NCBI GenBank assembly: GCA_031761405.1
Contig: JASEVX010000001.1
Location: 200,556,356 to 200,620,355 of the forward strand
Reading direction: 5' to 3'
From: Serripes groenlandicus
Lineage: Eukaryota > Mollusca > Bivalvia > Cardiida > Cardiidae
Length of the DNA: 64,000 bases
Shown here: positions 56,737 through 64,000 of the stretch, piece by piece
Layout of the letters: every line of letters begins with the position of its first letter
Position numbering within the stretch: the stretch's first letter is position 1
Notes under the pieces: model-generated
Told to the model about the DNA's origin: nothing
Seen by the model: only the letters and a program-made list of their open reading frames with translations
Database searches by the model: none
Position numbers and translations under genes: made by a program

Positions 56737-57706
56737 ATGCCACCCAAACGGTCTAAGGCACTTTCCAGAGGGAGAGGGAGAGGGAAACTCAGTATGCATC
56801 AACCTTCCAAACCATCACCACCACCTGAAGAACAGCAAGACCAGCTTGATCAGCATGTCCAGTCAAACCAGCCTGACCAGTGCAACCAACCTGCCAATGA
56901 CTCTCCTCCTACCAGCCGATCGCAATCGAGAGAACCTCGCTCACCGACTCCTCCATCCCGTGAAGGCTCTGTCGATTCTGTTGCCTCCAACTCCACCAGC
57001 CAGCCTAATCAGCTGCAGGCAAAGAAGAGGGCTAAGAAGATTGTTTTTTCACTCAACGCAGAACAGGAGGAGAGTATGCTGGAGTTCTTGCAAGTACATC
57101 CAATGATCTGGGACTGCAAATTAAGTGGGTACAGGCGAACTGACCTTAAGGCCAAGCTTTGGGAAGACCAGGGTGCTAGTATGGAACCACCAATAAAATG
57201 TAAGTACAACATTTGATACATATTTTTTCTTGAATATTTAACCTTTTCACATTCAAAATGAATACTAGTATTGTGTTTATGTAAAATGTGCCTACGAGTA
57301 TGTTGAGAAATGTGTCGTTATGTTGAAACATGTAAATGTAGACTAAGAAATTAATTTGCGACCAACATGGACTTGCCTAATTTGGCATCGTAATTGTTAA
57401 TGTTTTCATTGGACTCATATCAATCCCTATTTGTATTTTCAGCTCAACATCTTCAAGGATGGTTCAAGTCACTCCGGGATACACATACCAGGCTGCACAA
57501 GAAGAAGAGTGGTGACGGCGCTCCTGGTGAGCTGACCGAGAGGGAGCTATGGATCAAAAACAACTTCGATTTCCTGAATTCCGTCATCAGACACCGTCCG
57601 GAGCCTTGTAAATCTGTAAGTTTCGCTTAAAAATCACACTCGTTACAATTTAAATAATTAATTATCTTTCTGCCAGGCTTGTGACCTCACGACGTTTAGG
57701 CCTTAA
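56737..57706 (+). CDS. Harbinger MADF/Myb-like DNA-binding protein (spliced)
   Basis: Exon 1 (56737-57199) ends at the donor GTAAGT. Exon 2 begins at 57443 after TATTTTCAG. The phase fits: one base plus two form a serine codon. A second donor GTAAGT at 57616 and the acceptor CTGCCAG before 57677 would add a third exon ending at the TAA 57704-57706; otherwise the ORF stops at 57630. The first 100 residues are basic, proline- and glutamine-rich. The domain from EEQEESMLEFLQVHPMIWDC across the splice to GWFKSLRDTHTRLHKK is a MADF/SANT fold (W, W and aromatic core). In this superfamily the partner protein helps nuclear import and binds the subterminal repeats with the transposase. Exon structure is inferred from splice signals. 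Confidence 0.75.
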
Positions 57707-58032
57707 AGGCCCACACTACCTTTGTATATTACTGTTACATAATATATAGGTGATTTTTTTCTTTGCATATGATGAAAGGCAATAACTCTTATAACAAAAC
57801 TGCCAAAAAGTTGGTTAAAATCAATTCACAACTAATCAAACTAGACCATTTTAAACGAAAAATGTGCAGCACAGCGTCATTTGTTATGGGTTTTCGCGAT
57901 AATTATGTCAAAGACATAAGTTAAAACACACACATTTATTACGATAGACATATGTAATGTGATAATAACACTATAATTCAACCATGTGGGAGTTCAACAA
58001 GACCAGTGAAATGTTCCTTTTTTACCACACAT

Positions 58033-59307
58033 TTAGATCATACTGTCTTGCCACGGAACTGCACCGGCTGGAGAGTTGACCCAGTGCTTGATCAGATTTC
58101 TCTGTTTCTTTCCTTCCCTTGAAGAGGTGTTGGGGGCAGTCACTGTTTGGGTGTCCTCCAAGTTACGGTCCGCTCTCCATTCTCCTGGGACGAAATTACG
58201 GTTCTCATTCTCTGCACGGTCAAGCTGCTGATTCTGGAGTTGTGGATACCGGATCCTCATCAGATTATGCAAAACCATGCATGCTTTGACGATGAGCTTG
58301 ACGGTGGAAGGGTCATGCTGCATTGTAGTCAGTAGAATCTGGAATCGATTTGCCAGGATACCGAAGGCATTCTCTACTACTCTTCTGCTTCGAGAAAGCC
58401 TGTAGTTGAAGATCCTTTCATCGTTTGTCAAACCCCGGTGACCGTACGGTTTCATCATGGTCGTTCGGAGGGCGAAGGCATCGTCGCCGATGAAGAAGTA
58501 GGGCACATCCTGGGTGTCGTTGGGGAGAGGTTCTGGGTCCGGGAAACCTATGGTACCAGCTTCAGCGCATTCCTTCAGCTCACAGTCATTGTAAATCTGA
58601 GCGTCTGATGCTGATCCCATACCACCGACATCTGCCCAGATGAATTTGTAGTCTGCATCTACAAGCGCCATAAGTACAATGGAGTAGAATCCTTTGTAGT
58701 TGTAGTACATGTATCCACTCTTTGGAGGACTCCGGCAGGCAACATGCTTCCCATCAAGTGCTCCACATGTATGAGGCAAGTTCCATTTTTGAAAAAACTG
58801 GTCAGCAATGGCACGCCATCCATCAGAATGGGTGGGGCAATTCATCACCTCGCTAAGGTATTCATCAATGATGGCCTGACAGACTTCTCGGACGAGGAGT
58901 GACTGCGTGTTGTGAGGTACTCTCCACCCGAACTTCATCGATGCATACTTGCTCCCACAGGCAAGGTGACGCAGAGTCAGGGCAAGCTTCATGCCAGGCT
59001 CGATGGGTTCCCTGTAACTAGTATGTCATTTGGTTATCCGGGGACCCACTCTGGTTAGCAGTTCGTCAAACATTTCTGGAGGCATACGCATGAAGTTGTG
59101 GAAGGATGCCCTGTCCTCGTTACGGAGTTCCACAAGAAGCTGGTCATATATGCCAAACTGACGTCGTCTACCGATCCATGGTCTGATCCAGAACCTCCTC
59201 CTTCTAGCTCTTCGCCTCCTCCTTTTAATAATGGCACGGACCTGTGCGAGTTCTAATTGATTGATGTCATGCTGATGTTGGAGAACGGCTAGTTGGTATG
59301 TATCCAT
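58033..59307 (-). pseudogene. Harbinger DDE transposase (HARBI1-like) with one in-frame TGA
   Basis: From the ATG at 59307 the frame runs to 58033, with a single stop TGA at 59026-59028 (after GPRITK, before HTSYREPIEPGMKLALTLRH). The frame does not change, so this is a point nonsense mutation, about 93 codons in. Downstream is a complete DDE_Tnp_4 domain. Counting from 59307, D185 (CGALDGKH), D235 (GSASDAQIYN) and E312 (RRVVENAFGILANRF) are the expected catalytic residues. The N-terminal arginine-rich tract and FHNFMRMPPEMFDELLTRVG are typical of the family. A restart at 58992 would keep the DDE domain but lose the N-terminal helix-turn-helix region. Confidence 0.9.
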
Positions 59308-60257
59308 CCTCTCTGGTTGAACTGCTCAATGGTAGTACCGATTGAGTTACACATGGACCCTATATATATACACTATATTGTTGTAACATATGTGTTGGCT
59401 ATAAACACGCAAGTTGTTGTTGTTGTTATATACCCCGCCTGTAAAACGCTCATTGTACGCCAAAGGAACGCTAGCTATACGGTAGATATACGTTACATAC
59501 GTTACTCAATCGCCTAGCATACGTACAATACGTTTGAATACGTCAATACACGTTTCAAATACGCCAACATACGTTATAAACACGTTAGAAATACGTTAGA
59601 AATAAGTTACTCAATCGTTGTCAATAAGTTAGCTGTACGATACACCCTCCGCTGACGTATGCCTAACATACCAGCAACGTACCTCTAGCGAGTTTCAACG
59701 TATGTCTAACGTACCTCCAACGTATCTATAACGTATGCTTAACCTATGAAATATACGTTGTCATACGCTCAAAAGTTTTGAACATACCCAAAACATTTTT
59801 TTTGTCTCGGCGTTCATGAACGTATGACAGCGTATGACAGCGTGCTGATAACGAACACCTAACGTACCCCTAACCTATATCAACGTACACCAACGTATTG
59901 GCAAAAAATCTCATACGCTGGCATACGTTAAGGCCATACGTTGTAGTGTGACAGGGCCATTAGACGGCAGAAGTCCTGCATTGTTCGAATATGCATTGAT
60001 CATATTTGAGAGACCATACAATTTCAATATTCTAAAAATATCAGGGATAAAACCTTTTGAGACCGTTGTATGATTTTGTATAAAAGCCAAAGCTTTTTTG
60101 AGTGGAAAGTTTTTACTCAGTGATCCGTTTCTTAAACTGAGTAGTTTGTGTAAGAACTTAAGTTTTCTTATGTCGATTCTAGATGACAGACGATAAGTGC
60201 CAACCATAGATTCGCACATGTCGGATCTTGTTCTGGTTTTAAAACCCTGGATAGATT

Positions 60258-61364
60258 TTACAACTTATTGACTGCATCTATATCAGTCTGTGACATGTTG
60301 TTCCAGAGTTCACTACCGTATAGTATTGTTGGAACTACGATACTATTGTATAGTTTCACTGACGTAATAGGATTAAGTGCATCAGATTGTATACCTACAT
60401 CGGCTAATGCAAGTAATGCATTTTTACCTTTTTGACAGCTTTCTTTTATTCTATTAGACAATTTAAGTGATGCGTCTTGCCTGATTCCCAAGTGTATCGC
60501 ATGGTCATGTTCGTGACTATATGTGTTCCCGATGAGAAGGGAAATTGGAGCGTCATGTTTTAACCTATTAAATACAACGATGCTTGATTTACTCGCGCTT
60601 ACTTCAAACTTCCATTTTGTTGCGTATCGGTATACAATGTCTAGTAAGACTTGCAAAGTGTTGGGGGATAAGGCGATACTAGACAGGTCATCAGCAAATG
60701 AAGGGTTACCACATCTGAAATTATGTCCTAGATTTAAACTGTAATCGGAGTCCTCTAATTGATGTAAAAGTTCATCTATATAAACTAGGTAATAAAACGT
60801 TGAAGCAACTCCTCCCTGCCGTACGCCTCTCTTAATCTGCACAGGACTTGATATGCTACCGCTACTGCGTACATTGCACGTTAAATTATCATAATAATCG
60901 ACAATGAGGCGAAGGATCTTACCGTATAACCCTAGTTGTGCCAGTTTAAGGAATAGCCCGTTATGCCAGACAAAGTCAAACGCTGCCTTAAAGTCAAGAA
61001 ACGCGGTATATATACGGCTATTCTTTTCTGACAGAGCATATACTGTTTCCTGTAAGTTAAAAGCTGCCGATATACAGCTTAGTTCTTTCTGGAGCCCTTG
61101 CTGCTGGACATGAGGGAATGTAATCGATTTCGATGAAAGGAATGATTGGATTCTGCATAGTAAGAGTTTTTCAAAAACTTTACAAAAGCACGGGATTAAT
61201 GATATTGGACTATAACTAAATGGGTCGCTTTTACTATTCCCCTTCCCTTTGAAAATAGGAATGATGAGGCTCTTCCTCCAGCTTTCCGGAACAATTTCTT
61301 GAATTAGAACGCCATTAAATATCTCAGTATTCTGAAAAACCGTTTGATACATTTTCTTCTGCAT
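60258..61364 (-). pseudogene. Reverse transcriptase segment of the LINE
   Basis: A 368-codon open stretch. PESWRKSLIIPIFKGKGN marks the start of the RT domain. Catalytic aspartates are in FLDFKAAFDF and FADDLSSIA. The thumb region SVKLYNSIVVPTILYGSELW is present. Product if intact: RNA-dependent DNA polymerase for target-primed retrotransposition. Translation would stop at NKL, and the rest of the protein continues in another frame. Confidence 0.85.
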
Positions 61365-61984
61365 ATGTTATATTCTTGTATATAATTTCAGCACATACGT
61401 TCGGTACATTTTTCTTTTTCCTTTTAACTAGTTTCCAAAACAGGTTTACGTCTAAATGGGCAGCCTTATCGAATTCTTCGAATGTTTTATTTAGAAAGAG
61501 ATTACAAGCAATGCGCTGTTTTCGCCTGAAATTGCGGTTTGCAGATTTGTATCTCTGATATGACTCATACTCGACCCCTCTTGGGCGGCCAAGGTTTATC
61601 CAGATACGCCTAAGTCGCCTTGATTCAGCGTGGGCTTGTCTTATGTCATGCGACCAATACGGTTTCGTATGTTTGTTAAATTTACCTTTCGGTAGGCAAT
61701 TTTCAGCTTATTTTAAGGTCGAACTTACAATAAAATCAGACAACTGATTTGGATCCATTTTTGAGGTGAATGTTAGCGAGAACAGGTAATGAGATAATGT
61801 ACTTTCAAATGAATTCAATTCGCATGCATTACATTTATCCCATGCGATACACTTTCGATCAGTTAAGTTTACTTGCTTCTGTTTAGTTACATTAAGCGAT
61901 GCAATTAAAGGTAAAAGGTCTGATGTAAATACGTCCTTTTCTGGTAACGTTTTATACTGTTTTATTTTATTTATAAGTACATAT

Positions 61985-62062
61985 TGCTGCTAACTTAACC
62001 GTAACAGGGTTACTGCTGTACATATAGTTAACGTAACCGTTACAGGATTACTGTTGTACATA
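61985..62062. repeat. 38-bp satellite array, right remnant (two copies)
   Basis: CTTAACCGTAACAGGGTTAC and CGTAACCGTTACAGGATTAC units continue the array of 54255-55550 across the LINE insertion. TRIM-flank sequence follows directly (GGGGTCCAATACCCATACA). Confidence 0.85.
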
Positions 62063-63808
62063 GTGCTAGTAAAATACGGGGTCCAATACCCATACATCAC
62101 ATCCAATTACTAACTTCATATATGTAAAATGTGCCAAGGATAAGTTGATGTTTACAACTATTGACAAAACCAACACAGCAAGTTACCTGAATACAAACGT
62201 ACGGAATATATAGCTTGTAAACTATGCAATCAGCCAAACGCGACATAAGTGCTAAGGCACCCCTATGCAAGACTATTCCAAAGTTTCGAGGTTTATCATG
62301 GTTGGGAGGTTTTATCATGGACAATCGTATTCTATACACGATTTGACAATGAGATAAGTAATCTAATCTGACCTTTCATATGCAAGTGTAGGCCAGTTAG
62401 CTTTTATCTAAAATTGTATGTTCGTTATAAAGATCTTAAATTCGTTAAAAGCCACTTGATATGAGCATACACTCACTGTGTCATTGCACGTATAATTCAC
62501 GGTACCCTTTTCCCTTATTCAGACATATTTCCTTTGCAGCAGACGACGTTTAAACATTGATTAGTTACCAGATAACGTAAACGGTTTATGTAACGAAACT
62601 CAAAGCGCCCTTTTCATTAACAACTGTACTAAACCTTTTTGATCTCTCTTAAGGAAAGTGTTTAATGTCGCTTTCAACATTATTTTAGTCATATCACACC
62701 ATTTCGTATGTTAATTACCAGCACTGCAGAAAAGCATATCCTGACCCAAGCCGTTCATTCGTAAAATTCTCACAGAAGCGCCAATGAGAAATTCATTACT
62801 ACAAAGTCTTTAAGATGACCCGACCGATGATTAAAGCCTTGTCACCCGCACTCGATGGAAACATTCTAATCACTTCACCAAGACGGTTCCAGAAGTTTTC
62901 GTGTTGCCTGCCTTGGAATGGAAACATATTTAGATCACTTCTACGTCACCTGACTATCCGTCAAATATTCAATTATAAGTCATTCGCAGGATACGCATGT
63001 ATTCCTTAGTACACCGTCTCGGTGGTGTAGTGGTAGATTGTCCACCTTGAGTTCGGGAGGTCACGTGTTCGATTCCCGGCCGGGTCATACCAAATAATTT
63101 CAAAATGGTAGTAATGGCTATCCTCCTTGGCGCTCAGGGTTGCGCGGTTAGTAATACGACTGACTCACTGGCTGGTGTCAGAATAAATTGGTGAAAAACC
63201 GTGGGTTTACTGAAAAATTGCTAAGGGCGTCGTAAAACACCAAACATTCAATCCTTCGTGCTTTCTTGCTACATTCAGGTATTTAAGTAGGAAGTTAAAC
63301 AGAAGACTTTTATGAATAATTATATGCTTAACTTTTCTACGAACAAAGAAAACTTGAGACGTAACTACTTTAGACGAAAGTTAACAAATAAAAGCCTGAT
63401 GAGCATTCATAATATTGTTAACTCAGTATATACATGTATATGAAACACTTATTTACACTATTTACATTTTTTTTTGTCAGTTGTTTTGAAAAAATACAAC
63501 TTTAACAATCGGGTAAAGGGTTAAGATAACGGTCGGTGGTTAGGGTGTACCCATGAATATGCTAAGTTTCGAGATCAAAGTCCAAAATAATTTTGTTTGT
63601 GAAAATAAAACGCGCAATTCGGACGTTTTACAAAATGGCGGCATCGATCGAGTCTAATCAGGAAAAGGCTCTGAAGTGTTTTATACACAATTTATACATG
63701 TTATTGCTGATAAGAATGTTGTATTTTGACAATATGTTCATAGTGACAGTGTTTGTAGTGTTTATTTTATGATTACAGGTGTACGTGTACAGACTAGGTC
63801 AATATAAT
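62063..63808 (+). repeat. Last TRIM-unit 5' flank
   Basis: Carries the flank landmarks in order: ATCCAATTACTAAC, GACAATCGTATTC, CAGCAGACGACG, SINE remnant 62655-62905, GGTAAAGGGTTAAGATAACGGTCG-like sequence at about 63510, CAAAATGGCGGCATCGATCG at 63631, and GATTACAGGTGTACGTGTAC. In units 1 and 2 the TRIM start follows about 60 nt later. Here homology stops at about 63808 and no ATGGCGG TRIM start is seen in the window. Confidence 0.65.
63007..63250 (+). mobile_element. tRNA-derived SINE, family 1 (best copy)
   Basis: The head has the A box TCGGTGGTGTAGTGGTAGAT and the B box GTGTTCGATTCCCGG. The body has AGTAATGGCTATCCTCCTTG, GCGCTCAGGGTTGCGCGG and CTGACTCACTGGCTGGTGTC, and it ends GGCGTCGTAAAACACC. 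The well-preserved pol III boxes suggest a young copy. It interrupts the TRIM flank between the blocks matching 30240 and 30260. Confidence 0.75.
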
Positions 63809-63844
63809 CAAAGCACTGAAAGTGCTGCCGGCCTTGGGCTGCGG

Positions 63845-64000
63845 GAAGTAGGGATGGCAACGATTACCAAAATTCATATTCGAATATTCGACCCATTTTT
63901 GCATGCTTCGCCAGAAAAGTATTTATGAATAGATATTTGCCGTAAAGAGATCTTACTGTTGTCTTATTGTGTTCAAGTTCCAGGACTTGCATTTACATGT
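63845..64000 (+). mobile_element. Possible hAT-type element end
   Basis: TAGGGATGGCAACGATTACC followed by ATATTCGAATATTCGACCC resembles the termini of hAT elements, which often start (C/T)AGGG and carry ATTCGAATATTCG. It lies just beyond the point where TRIM-flank homology ends and runs off the window. Confidence 0.35.

Larger units (their letters stand above)
56325..59959. mobile_element. PIF/Harbinger transposon, 3.6 kb
   Basis: Terminal inverted repeats of about 40 bp with one mismatch (outer part TGGCCCTGTCACACTACAAC) lie at 56325-56364 and 59920-59959. The target duplication is TTA (56322-56324 and 59960-59962), typical of the superfamily. It encodes the two usual proteins, divergent in layout: a MADF/Myb-like DNA-binding protein on plus and a DDE transposase on minus. 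The subterminal 300 bp at each end is packed with AACGTATG-like repeats. Confidence 0.95.
55551..61984 (-). mobile_element. 5'-truncated LINE (jockey/CR1-like), split by a Harbinger insertion
   Basis: The 3' end lies at 55551 with an (AAAT)n-like tail. Minus-strand coding order: endonuclease-RT linker (about 61940-61370), reverse transcriptase (61364-60258), C-terminal domain (60219-59960), then, beyond the transposon, the zinc-knuckle tail (56324-55829). The RT has motif A FLDFKAAFDFVWH, RQGG and motif C FADD. The tail has C-x2-C...H-x4-C (YCKLCYAY, HVLCEC). Frames change near 61330 and at about 60256, so it is inactive. Its 38-bp satellite flanks on both sides show insertion into the array. 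Clade assignment is tentative. Confidence 0.85.

Noticed and set aside
63007..63085. Functional tRNA gene
   Set aside because: A and B boxes are good, but no closing acceptor stem or normal anticodon arm is evident, and a SINE body follows directly.

Overview
The window looks like eukaryotic nuclear DNA from a bivalve or closely related mollusc. It is AT-rich, intron-bearing and crowded with dispersed repeats. It carries RING-less B-box/beta-propeller TRIM-like genes of the kind expanded in bivalves. Species cannot be fixed from sequence alone.

Two intact single-exon genes dominate: TRIM-like proteins of 717 aa (15857-18010) and 714 aa (30838-32982). Both have two B-boxes, a coiled coil, a long acidic linker and a C-terminal beta-propeller. 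They sit in long duplicated units. Further copies of the same unit are recognisable as two C-terminal pseudogenes (38658-39184 and 44096-44567) and as 5'-flank-only copies (about 41035-42610, 46430-47180 and 62063-63808). This is a TRIM-like cluster undergoing gene birth and death.

Layout: 1-3085 holds a LINE 3' end and a hairpin-ended repetitive element. 5060-9175 holds three tandem arrays (61, 30 and 161 bp). 9675-9846 (minus) is one exon of a receptor guanylate cyclase. 9938-14036 is a SINE, a hairpin-ended element and a split 44-bp satellite. 14037-19680 is TRIM unit 1. 20843-21857 is a 42-bp satellite. 21858-28500 is non-coding DNA with MITEs and a dispersed element. 28503-33050 is TRIM unit 2, followed by a broken BED/hAT gene. 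34594-47180 is a mosaic of duplicated blocks, pseudogenes, dispersed elements and an 11-copy 60-bp array. 48164-53960 is MITEs and dispersed elements. 54255-62062 is a nested stack: a 38-bp satellite interrupted by a 5'-truncated LINE, which is itself interrupted by a nearly intact PIF/Harbinger transposon. 62063-64000 is the 5' flank of another TRIM unit, a SINE and a possible hAT end.

Host genes that can be supported are the two TRIM-like genes and the guanylate cyclase exon. Almost everything else is mobile or tandemly repeated DNA. The TRIM units and the elements inside them have co-evolved: at least two satellites (38 bp and 60 bp) are amplifications of sequence that is single copy in sibling units, and two element insertions can be bounded using an empty paralogous site in the same window.
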